Notes: generated from the letters alone by a model not told the origin. Numbered from the stretch's first letter, positions 10,680 through 20,880 are shown. The stretch is 64,000 bases of DNA from an uncultured Scytonema sp. (GCA_937873135.1 CALMVQ010000154.1:51725-115724), one strand, 5' to 3'. Numbers and translations are program-made.

Positions 10680-12893
10680 ATGGGCAAGGCAATCGGAATC
10701 GATTTGGGGACAACAAACTCCGTTGCAGCTTTTAAATTGGCAAATGTGGAGGTGGTGACAGCTGAAGACAACATGCCGACCGAACGGAAGCTGATGCGAT
10801 CAATAGTCGCTTACGAACAAGGTCGGCTAGCGGTAGGAGAAAAAGCTTACAACCAATTACGGGCTGATCCGGAAAACACGATTGTTTCCATTAAGCGTTT
10901 GATGGGACGGGGTTTTGGGGAAAAAGCAGTACAAAAGCAAAAGTCACAATTTGGGTATAAAATTACTCCACCAACCCAAGGAACAGACAACAGCATTGCC
11001 GTATGGTTGGGAAATAAAGAATACCAACCAGAAGATATTTCTGCTGAGATTCTCAAAAAAATCGTCAAAAATGCCCAAGCTTATTATCAGAAAATCAATA
11101 AAACAGCAGAAAAGATTAACCAAGCGGTCATTACAATCCCCGCTTACTTCAACGACAAACAACGCCACGCTACACGTACAGCCGCACTTAAAGCCGGACT
11201 AATGCCGTTAGAACTGCTACCGGAACCTACAGCCGCCGCTATATCCTACGGTTTTTCGCCAACCGATGACGATTTTCAAACAATTTTAGTTTTTGACTTT
11301 GGCGGTGGGACTTTTGATGCTTCGGTGATTCAAGCAGCTGGTACTTCATTTATCGAATTGGGAAAAGCTGGAGATTTGTGGCTGGGAGGAGATGACATCG
11401 ACTCGCGCATGATTGAATTTGTTAAAGACCAAGTTGTAAAACAAGAACAATTAGCTGATATTGACGGCTTGATTGCCAAAATGCCTCACTATCAACGGGT
11501 ACGATTTCAGGCTGACCTGAAATCGTCAGTAGAACGCGCCAAAATTACTTTGAGTAGTGCTAGGGTAGCTCGTATTGATACGACAACACCGTTGTTTGAT
11601 GAGTTAGGAATCGCCATCCCCATTGAGGTAGAAATCACTCGCGACCAGTTTGAAGACATGATTGAGGATTTAGTAGAACGTTCGATCCTGATTTGTCATC
11701 AAGCAGTAAATGACGCTGCAACTGATTTAGATGCAGTAGATGTTGTGCTGTTAGTGGGTGGGTCTTCTCAAATTCCTTTTGTGCAGCATAAAGTTAGAGA
11801 GGCGTTTGGCATTGATAAAGTTGTAGTGCATCCCCGTCCAATGTATGCTGTGGCGGAGGGCGCTGCAGTTGTCGCCGCGAAACAGGTAGACAAAGCGCTT
11901 ACTGTGTCTCGTGATTATTTTATTCAGCTTGTGGAAGGTAAGTATAAAGTCATCAGTCGCGGTGATATTCTGCCTGTAACGACTGCCCACACTTTTAAGA
12001 CTGCGGCTGATGGACAACGGCTGATTCACTTTCAGTTTTTTAGCCCCGATCAAGTCAGGAAAGAGTTGGATGGAGTGGATGAGGATGAGAGTATTGGGGA
12101 TATTTGGTTAGGTTTAGACCAATGGTACCCACGCGGAACAGAAGTTTTAGTTAATTTGGAGTTGGATGAGAAAAACAGTGATTTGGGAATAACCGCAATT
12201 TTGAAAAACAACCTCTCGCTAAGAGTCAGTTGTACTTTTTCACGGGGGCGATCTGACGAGACAATTTATCGGGAATTAGAAACTGCGATCGCACAACTAA
12301 ACGACCAGCCTTTGACACCATTGGGAGTTGAAGAAGCACTACGCTTAGCAGTTCCAGTTGTGCAGTTAGCGAACGAGATTATCGATCCAAACACAGGAGA
12401 AGAACGCATCGACTTACACGTTCGCGCTCATGTCAGTCTACAGAGGTTTCAGATCTCTATGTCAAAGGAACGCCTGGAAGCTGAGAGTTTCATTCAACAA
12501 TGTGAGCAGATCGTGAAGCTCTGTAGGTCAATGATTCCCCAATTGCAGCAGGAACAATTGCAACGGATCTGTCACGAGTTGCAAGATGCGATTCATACCA
12601 ATGACATATCCAAAATGGAGTTCAAGACTAAAGAAGCTGAAGACCAATTAGACTTCCTACCTGAAGAAGTAAAACTGATTCAAGCCTGTCTGATCGCAAT
12701 TTACCAAGCGAATGCAGTTGCACCCACCCAAGCAAGTGCTATGTCTGACAAACTTTTTCGGATGGTGAGAGCTATGGAAAGCGGTGATCTAGGCGAAGGG
12801 AGTCGTCTTTGGAGTGAATTAGAACCCAACATCAGCTGTTGGCTCGAGCAAAAATTACCTAACAATAGCATTGTCACGGGGCTGACACGATGA
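10680..12893 (+). CDS. Hsp70/DnaK-like protein with non-canonical C-terminal region
   Basis: GIDLGTTNSVAAF, ITIPAYFNDKQRHATRTAALKAGL, VFDFGGGTFDASVI, VVLLVGGSSQIPFVQ; no acidic DnaK tail. Confidence 0.93.
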   Translation: MGKAIGIDLGTTNSVAAFKLANVEVVTAEDNMPTERKLMRSIVAYEQGRLAVGEKAYNQLRADPENTIVSIKRLMGRGFGEKAVQKQKSQFGYKITPPTQGTDNSIAVWLGNKEYQPEDISAEILKKIVKNAQAYYQKINKTAEKINQAVITIPAYFNDKQRHATRTAALKAGLMPLELLPEPTAAAISYGFSPTDDDFQTILVFDFGGGTFDASVIQAAGTSFIELGKAGDLWLGGDDIDSRMIEFVKDQVVKQEQLADIDGLIAKMPHYQRVRFQADLKSSVERAKITLSSARVARIDTTTPLFDELGIAIPIEVEITRDQFEDMIEDLVERSILICHQAVNDAATDLDAVDVVLLVGGSSQIPFVQHKVREAFGIDKVVVHPRPMYAVAEGAAVVAAKQVDKALTVSRDYFIQLVEGKYKVISRGDILPVTTAHTFKTAADGQRLIHFQFFSPDQVRKELDGVDEDESIGDIWLGLDQWYPRGTEVLVNLELDEKNSDLGITAILKNNLSLRVSCTFSRGRSDETIYRELETAIAQLNDQPLTPLGVEEALRLAVPVVQLANEIIDPNTGEERIDLHVRAHVSLQRFQISMSKERLEAESFIQQCEQIVKLCRSMIPQLQQEQLQRICHELQDAIHTNDISKMEFKTKEAEDQLDFLPEEVKLIQACLIAIYQANAVAPTQASAMSDKLFRMVRAMESGDLGEGSRLWSELEPNISCWLEQKLPNNSIVTGLTR

Positions 12894-13420
12894 CAACTAA
12901 GCTTAACTGTAGTGTCTGTGGATATACGGATATTGAATGTAGTAATTGCCCAAACTGTGCTACAGACTTATCTCTCCTGCGGATGCTGCAACAACTTCCA
13001 CAGGTCATGTCGTGTCCGGGTGAAGACTTATGCCTAACACAGACAACTCGGGGTGCTGACGAAGACGCGGAGATACGAAGAGGTTTTTACGATCAGCAGT
13101 TAGGACATGTATTGGAGGCACAAGGAGTCATCAGTGGGTATAACAGCACAATTAAAGACTATCTTTTCCAAGATTTGGTGGGAGCGGTGTTTAACCGTTT
13201 TGCTCAAGGCAGAATTGCTGTATGGCTGGGAGTTATCCTATTTATCTTAACTGTAGGCGTTGGCTTGGGAGTCGTGGGCTGTTTTTTATATTCCAATCCC
13301 CCTGAAACTTCTGCTCTTGTTGGACTTAGCAACTCTCCTCAAGACCACGGTTGGAAACCTTCAAAGCCACACTGGCTCCTCAGAACTCAGAACTCAGCAC
13401 TCAGCACTCAGGACTTTTGA
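12890..13420 (+). CDS. Zinc-ribbon protein with transmembrane helix
   Basis: CSVCGYTDIECSNCPNC cysteine cluster; TM IAVWLGVILFILTVGVGLGVVGCFL; ATGA overlap with upstream hsp70 stop. Confidence 0.7.
   Translation: MTTKLNCSVCGYTDIECSNCPNCATDLSLLRMLQQLPQVMSCPGEDLCLTQTTRGADEDAEIRRGFYDQQLGHVLEAQGVISGYNSTIKDYLFQDLVGAVFNRFAQGRIAVWLGVILFILTVGVGLGVVGCFLYSNPPETSALVGLSNSPQDHGWKPSKPHWLLRTQNSALSTQDF
13381..13420. repeat. Heptad STRR-type repeat (ACTCAGA/ACTCAGC/ACTCAGG)
   Basis: CAGAACTCAGAACTCAGCACTCAGCACTCAGGACT read directly. Confidence 0.8.
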
Positions 13421-13433
13421 AGGGGGGTTTGTT

Positions 13434-15923
13434 GTGGAAGTTTTTGATGTTTTTGGCAAAGTAGTAGATTGGACTCTTAAGACTAAAGAAGCCTTTGATC
13501 AGGCTGCTAGTGTCAAACATGAGTTTCAGAAAGCTACGCAACAAGCTCAAATGAAACGCTTCCGGGAGGCGGTTAAAATTGCTGAAGAAATACTTGCTCC
13601 TTGGGCTGGAAAGATTTCTTTGAGTCAGCAGTGGGTTAAACAGGTGTTCCTCGGCGATTTCTTAGAGCAAGTGAAGGTAACGTTATGCGAGTGGCGTCAA
13701 ATTATTAATGAAGCTGATACTCTAGTTCATCATGCTGACTCCTTACTGGAAACCGATGCAGCTAACCCTCTGCAAACACAAGTCTTGATAGAAGCGCTGG
13801 CTTTATTCCAAAAGAGCAATAGCCTGATGTGCGATCACTACTTTATCCAGTCGGTGCGCAAATGTGAATTAGAAATCCTGAAACGACAAAAATTTCAGGC
13901 TTTGGTGGGTATTGCAGAGAAATACGCTCAATCACTATGGTTTCAAGCTGCTGTCAAAAAATATCTTGAGGCACAAGAACTTTACCAAACAATGACAGTC
14001 CAAAGGGCACTGGAATTTTTGGCATCTCAGGTTAAACGCGAAGAAGCTTACGAAGCTATTTTAAAAAAAGTGACTGCTGCCTCTCTTCAAGGCAGATTGG
14101 GGAGTGCAAGTGCGCTTTTGAAATCTGCAGTAACTGACTTTCCGCGATCTGACGGACTGGAATTACTAAAACAACTCCAACGCACGGTTAAAGGGAAAAT
14201 ACAGTTTCTTCTCGGATTAACTGCCGAGAAAGCAGGGAATCTCCAAGAGGCTGCCTCCTTATATAAAGTCGCTCAAGCGATCTTACCAGACCCTACTGAG
14301 TGTAAAATCCGGTTGGGGCTTGTAGCATTGAAAACTCAGGATTGGGCAATAGCACTATCTCACTTAGAGGGCATTTGTGGAGAACAGGCGGCTTACTTAC
14401 GGGGATTTACTTACGCGCAACAAAGAAATTTACAACAAGCTTACCTTGAGTGGCAATCTGTATCTCACCCAGACATGGAATTGAATCGGCTTATCCTCAA
14501 GACAATGAGCCAACAGCAACGCCTCAGGCTGCTTCAAAATATCGAACAGTGCGTACAGTCTGGCAATTTCCAAGCAGCACAAGTAGCAAGTCTACAATTT
14601 TTGCAAAAATTCGGCTCTGATAAATTAGTTGAAGATAATCTCAAGGAACATATTCAACCTCGTTTAGACGCAGCTGTTTGGCAAAATACGGATTGGGAAA
14701 TCATTGTCGCTCAAGTCGAAGAAATTTGGATTTCTCAACCCGATCTGATTACCTTACATAATTGGGCAGTCGCAACTTACTATCATGCTTTGGAGACGCA
14801 CTCTGGAGCATCTATACAGAATTTTATTATTGCTTTATCCACAGCTTTGGCAAATTTAACTCACGCTCCGGCTTTGCAAAATATTCCTTGGTTGGGCACT
14901 CAACCTGTTGACTTAGAATCAATTTGTTTGGGATTAAAACGACGGATTGAAGAAGCAATAGAGCGTTGCAAAGATAGAGATATTAACGAATATTTGCAGT
15001 TACGCGATATCCAACGTTTAGAATACCTATCTTTACACTTGATGAAGACACAGCCAAATCGGGATATCAAAATCAACAATATCCGCTTACCACCTGGTTG
15101 TTATAACAAATACTTTAACCGATGGCAAGAGAATTTAGTAGATGTAATGGAGCAAAATCAAAACATTTTGCGAGCACTTTATACTCCTTGGGGTTTAGCT
15201 ATTGCTGCTTGTTTAGAAGGAGATAAGCAGAGAGCAATTCAACTGAAGCCAATAGTTAAACCTCAGACTTCTATAGAATTTTTTGCCGAGCAGCTGGTTG
15301 CTTATCATGAGGGTTGCTATCAACTTGTACAGCAAAAGTGGCGAGAGGCAATGATACCACTAAAACAAGCTTCTACAGAAATTAAAGCTTCTGTTATTTG
15401 GCAACAGGAAATAGACAGACTCTGTTCTATACAACGTCAAGAAATATCACAATTGAAAGAACATTTAGAGTTTGCCCAGTTTTGGTATAATCTTTTGGGA
15501 AGTCAATCTGCTAGAAGTTATCTCGCTGAGTACAAAGCTGAACAACTGTGGATGAACTTAGCAAATCAACATATTTCACCGCTCAAGGCATTGCAAGAAC
15601 TTCAAAATATCAAACAAATAGATGAGTTGAATCCAGTTGTACTTGATTTTATTGAAAAAGTGGGATTTTTTCAAGAAATTGAAATAATCGAAATGCTTTT
15701 AGAAGAGAATAAGTTTGAAGAAGCTATTTCGCTCGCTAAGAAGTCAAATCATAAACGAGTAAAGTTCAAAGTTGCCGAATTTTTTGTGCAAAGATTAAGT
15801 AATACTGTTGAAAGAAGATTAGGAGATTTACAAATGATTCATAAACTGGGACGCTTTGCCTACGAAATATGTCCACACGAACCGGCATTTCAAGAAGTCT
15901 ATCGTAGTTTGAAATTACGCTAA
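13434..15923 (+). CDS. Large helical, TPR-like protein in the Hsp70 operon
   Basis: ORF track gives 13260-15923; an in-frame GTG at 13434 preceded by GAAGGGGGG is a more likely start. Repeated alpha-helical segments (EKAGNLQEAASLYKVAQAILPDPTECKIRLGLVALKTQDWAIALSHLEG). Confidence 0.7.
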   Translation: MEVFDVFGKVVDWTLKTKEAFDQAASVKHEFQKATQQAQMKRFREAVKIAEEILAPWAGKISLSQQWVKQVFLGDFLEQVKVTLCEWRQIINEADTLVHHADSLLETDAANPLQTQVLIEALALFQKSNSLMCDHYFIQSVRKCELEILKRQKFQALVGIAEKYAQSLWFQAAVKKYLEAQELYQTMTVQRALEFLASQVKREEAYEAILKKVTAASLQGRLGSASALLKSAVTDFPRSDGLELLKQLQRTVKGKIQFLLGLTAEKAGNLQEAASLYKVAQAILPDPTECKIRLGLVALKTQDWAIALSHLEGICGEQAAYLRGFTYAQQRNLQQAYLEWQSVSHPDMELNRLILKTMSQQQRLRLLQNIEQCVQSGNFQAAQVASLQFLQKFGSDKLVEDNLKEHIQPRLDAAVWQNTDWEIIVAQVEEIWISQPDLITLHNWAVATYYHALETHSGASIQNFIIALSTALANLTHAPALQNIPWLGTQPVDLESICLGLKRRIEEAIERCKDRDINEYLQLRDIQRLEYLSLHLMKTQPNRDIKINNIRLPPGCYNKYFNRWQENLVDVMEQNQNILRALYTPWGLAIAACLEGDKQRAIQLKPIVKPQTSIEFFAEQLVAYHEGCYQLVQQKWREAMIPLKQASTEIKASVIWQQEIDRLCSIQRQEISQLKEHLEFAQFWYNLLGSQSARSYLAEYKAEQLWMNLANQHISPLKALQELQNIKQIDELNPVVLDFIEKVGFFQEIEIIEMLLEENKFEEAISLAKKSNHKRVKFKVAEFFVQRLSNTVERRLGDLQMIHKLGRFAYEICPHEPAFQEVYRSLKLR

Positions 15924-16248
15924 AATTTTTTATTTTTTCTATAAAATAAATTTTTAAGCCATAAAAGTCTTTATATCTAGAGTGGTAAAAAATCAAAAAT
16001 GTAGGAATACTCTGCGGATTTTTGAGAAAATTTACCTGCACGTTATTCTTCTGTAGCAGTCATAAATCATTTGTGAGAAATCAAATAAGCTAAAATGCCT
16101 ATTAATATGTACTTTTTGTCTACATATTTTCTCACGCTTTAATTATAATTTCTACAGAAACTTGTTCTAATACTGTATCAGTACCTACCGAAAAAAATAA
16201 GCTCAAGAATCAAATCCAACTACTATATAAAATCCCATCCAAAATCGA

Positions 16249-16863
16249 ATGATTAATAATCCATACGAAATTCTGGGTGTATCTCAAGCCGCATCAAAAG
16301 CTGAAATCAGCAAAGCCGTAGCAATGGCAATGAAACGCAAGCAATATTCTGTACATCAGATTGCTAAAGCACAAAAAATGTTGATGAATCCGGAGGAACG
16401 GATTATAGCTGATTATCTGTGCCCAATTTTACCGACGATCAAACACTTTAAATACAGCGATTTATCGGCTTTGCATGAACCCATGCCAACATTAATCTTA
16501 TTATCAGAATTTGATGGCTTAGAGCAAGCGATCGCCCAAGCAAAACTTGAAGAACTCCTAGAATTTGAACCTTTACCTATGCCTTTATCAAAATTATTTA
16601 CCGAAGGCAGGATAGCTTGCAAACAGGGATATTATCCCAAAGCTATAAAATATCTGGAAGATTATTGTCGAAGTTGTACTGACCACAACAGCAAAGATCG
16701 CATTCAAGCACAAATTTGGCTTATTAAAGCATATCATATGCTTGGACAATCACAACGGGCGATCGCGTTGTGTCAGCTTTTGACATCCAATGCCAATCCC
16801 CAAGTGCAAGCTTGGGCAAATAAAATCCTACCGTTTGTATCTAAAGAGAATTCCCGTGTCTGA
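16249..16863 (+). CDS. J-domain-like protein lacking HPD, with C-terminal TPR-like helices
   Basis: NPYEILGVSQAASKAEISKAVAMAMKRKQYSVHQIAKAQKMLMNPEERIIADY; no HPD between helices II and III. Confidence 0.7.
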   Translation: MINNPYEILGVSQAASKAEISKAVAMAMKRKQYSVHQIAKAQKMLMNPEERIIADYLCPILPTIKHFKYSDLSALHEPMPTLILLSEFDGLEQAIAQAKLEELLEFEPLPMPLSKLFTEGRIACKQGYYPKAIKYLEDYCRSCTDHNSKDRIQAQIWLIKAYHMLGQSQRAIALCQLLTSNANPQVQAWANKILPFVSKENSRV

Positions 16864-17350
16864 CACATCCCAAACTTATATTCTCACTGCCGAGTTGCGC
16901 GATTTACTCTCTCAACAAATCGGCAGCTTCCAAAAAGAAATTGTTTCACTCCAACAGTCTTTGCGCGAACAAGAAACCCAAGCCACCGCCACCTTAGAAG
17001 ATTTATTCTTGGAACTGTTAGAAGTTGGGGATGCACTATTCGCTTTAATAACTTACCTTGAAGACAACCCCAACCCCAGTCCAGAATTTCTCCAACGCTT
17101 TCCCAGATTTGTCGGAGTCATTCAGCGAAAATTACTAAGTTTGTTAGAAAAGCGCCAAGTCTTCGCTATTAAACTGGAGGGAACCCAGCCAGATTTCAAT
17201 TTGTGCCGCGTCGTTGATCGTGAAGTCAGAACTGACTTAGTAGATCAAACAATCACTAAAATTGTGCGTCACGGCTTTTATTGGGGTAAGAAAATACTTA
17301 GACCTACTGAAGTTATCATATCTAGCACTCGACCACATGAAGAAGAATAA
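16856..17350 (+). CDS. GrpE-like nucleotide exchange factor
   Basis: GTG start (MSDTSQTYILT...) in frame with the ORF-track entry 16790-17350, overlapping the upstream stop; GrpE-like coiled coil and GFYWGKKILRPTEVIISS tail. Confidence 0.75.
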   Translation: MSDTSQTYILTAELRDLLSQQIGSFQKEIVSLQQSLREQETQATATLEDLFLELLEVGDALFALITYLEDNPNPSPEFLQRFPRFVGVIQRKLLSLLEKRQVFAIKLEGTQPDFNLCRVVDREVRTDLVDQTITKIVRHGFYWGKKILRPTEVIISSTRPHEEE

Positions 17351-17385
17351 AAATCAAGGTGGAGAAAGCTTTCGTACTATATTTT

Positions 17386-17413
17386 TCTTATGTACACGGG
17401 TTTGTACATAAGA
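17386..17413. repeat. Hairpin 1: TCTTATGTAC-N8-GTACATAAGA
   Basis: 10-bp perfect arms. Confidence 0.85.
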
Positions 17414-17451
17414 TGTGCCACTTGACATGGGCTAAGTTTTCAACCTGGCAT

Positions 17452-17483
17452 TTTCTTATGTATACAGGTTTGTACATAAGAAA
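17452..17483. repeat. Hairpin 2: TTTCTTATGTAtacaggttTGTACATAAGAAA
   Basis: Near-copy of hairpin 1, same orientation and similar loop (CGGGTTT/CAGGTTT). Confidence 0.85.
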
Positions 17484-17525
17484 TCTACGGCACTTCCTTT
17501 ATAGGAAGTTTTGAAGTAGTTTTTT

Positions 17526-18203
17526 TTAAACCGCATCCACCAAATCTTCATTTTCCAGTGAATTCAGAAATGTCCACAGTTGGAGATCGGTAAAATCTGG
17601 AATGACCATAAATGCACCAGTTGCTGTCAAAATTTGTGGATCGTGGGTGGAAGCAATGCCAACTGTGCGAATACCTGCACCTACGGCAGAACGAATGCCA
17701 GAGGGTGAATCTTCAAGAGCGATCGCCTGTTCTGCTGTCAGTGCCAATCTATGTAAAGCCGCTTCGTAAGGTGCAGGATCTGGTTTACCTGCAATGCAAT
17801 CCTCTGCTAAAATAATTGTATCAAAAACTTCTTTTATTCCCAGTACTTCTAGCATGAAGTGGGCATTTAATTTTGGCGCATTTGTGACTAAAGCACGTTT
17901 GAGGTGGTGTGTTTCCGTCCATGCCAATAGTTCTGAGAATCCACTCAAAGGTTTGAGATTTGGAGCTTTTTGACGAAACCGAGCCTCTTTCTCATCGGCA
18001 AATTGTGCCCCTGCTTCTGGTGATAGCTGTGGTAAGATATCCTTGACAATTTCCGGATTCAGCCTTCCGCTAATCCGAGATTTGTAGAATACTTCGTCTA
18101 TTTCTATACCATAACCTAAAAGCATTTCCTGCCAAGCTATGTAGTGTGTAGGGTCAGTGTTAACAATAGTTCCATCTAGGTCAAAAAGAATTGCGGCTAG
18201 CAT
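17526..18203 (-). CDS. HAD-family hydrolase (beta-phosphoglucomutase-like)
   Basis: ILFDLDGTIVNTDPTHYIAWQEML, VTNAPKLNAHFMLE, GKPDPAPYEAALHRLAL, ALEDSPSGIRSAVGAGI. Confidence 0.9.
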   Translation of the reverse strand: MLAAILFDLDGTIVNTDPTHYIAWQEMLLGYGIEIDEVFYKSRISGRLNPEIVKDILPQLSPEAGAQFADEKEARFRQKAPNLKPLSGFSELLAWTETHHLKRALVTNAPKLNAHFMLEVLGIKEVFDTIILAEDCIAGKPDPAPYEAALHRLALTAEQAIALEDSPSGIRSAVGAGIRTVGIASTHDPQILTATGAFMVIPDFTDLQLWTFLNSLENEDLVDAV

Positions 18204-18375
18204 GGCATATAAAGTATTGTAAAGTTTATTTACATAGTTTACATCGTTTCTTCTCTTTAAAGGTTATGTCTGCGTTAACAAAGGAGAATTGGTGTAACGG
18301 ATACAAACGGATTTGATATAATACAAAGGCTGATTGATGTCGGCTATCCAAGATCACCATGTAGCAAGTTGTTCC

Positions 18376-18654
18376 TCAAATTGTTGGTGGATGTTCACTC
18401 ATGCTCACCCACATTCCACGCAAACGAGTTAACTGCGGACGGTTTATTTTTAAAGCAGAAATTGTTGCTCTACTAACAGGCGTAAGTCCTGAAATTTCTG
18501 TACTCTCATTGCTCCAAGCAAAATGATCTGCCCAAAATTGGAGATGAGGGTGAAACAAAGCAACTTCCTGTTGAGTAATTAAGTCAAGTGCGGTTTGACG
18601 TGATGACTTATATCGATTGCAAGATGGACAAGCCAAGCAGGGATTGTCAAACAT
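18376..18654 (-). pseudogene. C-terminal half of HNH endonuclease interrupted by an ISL3-type element
   Basis: MFDNPCLACPSCNRYKSSRQTALDLITQQEVALFHPHLQFWADHFAWS; joins 21173-21024 half in frame if the element and one TSD are removed. Confidence 0.88.
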
Positions 18655-18763
18655 AGTTTGGTTCTTGGCAGAATTTGGTGATCAACACGGGAACTCGTTT
18701 TAAGGCAGAGGGCAGAGGGCAGAGGGCAGAAGGAAGGAGAAGGAAGAAAGAAGAACGATAATT

Positions 18764-19114
18764 TCAATCTTTTAACTTGTTTAAGCTGGCAACTAAAATA
18801 CTTTGCATTTCTTCAACTTCGTTCATAATTGGAGTAAAAAGGTTTTTCTCAGCTAAATCTACTTCAAGAGCAATGATTAATTGTGTATCGAGTTCTCTTA
18901 AAGAACCTAACGCAATATGTAAAAACTGTATGTATTCTTGTTTTGAACGTCTGCCATAACCTTCAGCAATGTTGGAGGCTACAGATACAGAAGAACGTCG
19001 TATTTGACTTGTCAATCCATACAATTCCGATTGAGGAAAGAGGCGAGTAAATTTGTAACAATTAATAGCAAGTTGAACTGCTCGTTGCCATATAAATTGA
19101 TTTCTGTAACTCAT
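18764..19114 (-). CDS. Four-helix bundle protein (S23 / 23S rRNA intervening sequence protein family), inside the IS element
   Basis: IWQRAVQLAINCYKFTRLFPQSELYGLTSQIRRSSVSVASNIAEGYGRRSKQEYIQFLHIALGSLRELDTQL. Confidence 0.88.
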   Translation of the reverse strand: MSYRNQFIWQRAVQLAINCYKFTRLFPQSELYGLTSQIRRSSVSVASNIAEGYGRRSKQEYIQFLHIALGSLRELDTQLIIALEVDLAEKNLFTPIMNEVEEMQSILVASLNKLKD

Positions 19115-19138
19115 AAGTGAAGTTTGAAGTATTAAGAA

Positions 19139-20880
19139 TTATACCTTTGCGGTGGTCAATAAAAATCGTCGAGTTAATAAATCAAGTCCGGCTCGACCAA
19201 ACATTTGGCGCTTAATCATCTTCAATCGGTTAATGTGCCCTTCAACGGGACCATTACTTGTCAAAAGCGTTATTCCCGCCAATACAGCATCGTAGTCAGA
19301 CTCTAAACCGAGAGCAAAACGCGAGAGCAAAGAAACCGAGCTGTTTTTAGCTTTGTCTAACCAGGCATCGAGCTCTGACGGCAGGTGTTGACGCACAAGA
19401 ACTGCTTTCCTGTTGAGCTAGCTCAATGGCTTCTTCGAGATCCGAATGGGCTGTTTGTAGTCGAGCGAGCACTTCACGCTCATTAGGCTTTATTAATTCC
19501 GGTCGTCGCAAGACAAAAGCCGTGACTCGACTGGGGGTGAGAGCACGTTGGGAAAAAGAGCTGACCTTGGGGAAAGGATCTAAAGTTGAACTTTTTTCCG
19601 GTTCAAATCTGGGTAAGCTCTTGAGATAACGAGTAAACCGAGAGACCGTAGCATAACTACCACTATAGCCCGCCTGCCGAATTTCTTCAAATAGTTCTTG
19701 GGTGCGGAAAGTGCCACTATCCCAGCGCCGGAGGAGGTAATCTTGATAAGGGTTGAGAAGGCTCAGACCTTGGTCGCTACGTTCGCGACGTTCGGTAAAA
19801 GTTGAGCTACGCAAGTAATTAAATACGGTAGTTTTAGAAACTCCCAGTTCTTGAGCGATTGCTTGCCCTGACAAGCCTTGAGACCGCAGGCTCCAAACTT
19901 GCTCATGGATGTCCCTCCGTCTGTCCCGTGCCTTGGCGGATTGGACTTTTCTTTTTAAAGATGTGTTTTGGGGAAATCTTGGCACAACTGGGCAGGGATT
20001 AGCTTCAGCAATCAGGGTTTGGTTGTGGGAAGTTTCCACCTCTATATGCACTTTAGTGTCAGTACTAAAGACTTGTTTTTCCACTTCTTTAAGCGCCGAA
20101 GCGTGAGTACCAAAGACTTGCTCAAGCGTTTGAGATAAGTTTTGCAACAGATGAAAGCGATCTGCCACCTGAATGGCTTGAGGTGCCCCAGTACGAATGC
20201 CTTTCTCATATGCTTTTGAGCGGTCTCGCGAAACCGTCTTAACTCCGGGATGAGCTTGCAACCAAGCACTCAAGGTAACGGAAAAGCGATCTTTAAGCAA
20301 AGCAATTGGTCGGCTTTGCTCCAAATCGACTAGTATCGTGCCATAAGTATGATGCTTGCGAAAAGCGAAATCATCTACCCCAAGAGTTGCTGGCGTTATC
20401 ACCGGGGGCAAGGGTATTCTACGTATCATTTGCAGCAAAGTATTTCGGCTGACAACAAAACCTAAGTTTTGGCTCAAATGAACCCCTGCGTTACCACCCA
20501 ATGCGCTTACCGATGGCGGTCAATTTTTCAGTTAATCGGAGAGTCTTTCGTGCCCAAGGTGCGCTTACACCGCCTAACCTTTCTGTGAAAATGCGCCTTT
20601 TACACAACGCGTTTATGCAGAAAAACTTCCGTACTCTCAACTCTAAAGTAACGCTATAATTCGCCCACGGTAAATCAGTTAATTTCCGCTCGTAACGGCT
20701 ATGAATCCGATGGTTAAATTTTTGGCACAACGGGCACTGAGCAACAGTTTTTGTTGAGGCAGCAATTAAAGTAATTTGATGAGTTACTTCGTCTAATTCG
20801 CAACTTTCCAGTTGAAAAAGAGCTTTTCCTGGTAACAATTGATCTACTAATTTATAGCCAATTTTGGCTAAGTTTTTCAT
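19139..20880 (-). pseudogene. ISL3-family transposase split by two apparent frameshifts
   Basis: Three frames: 20491-20880 (zinc-finger N-terminus), 19347-20501 (DDE core GVDDFAFRKHHTYGTILVDLE), 19139-19396 (SNGPVEGHINRLKMIKRQMFGRAG). Confidence 0.88.
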
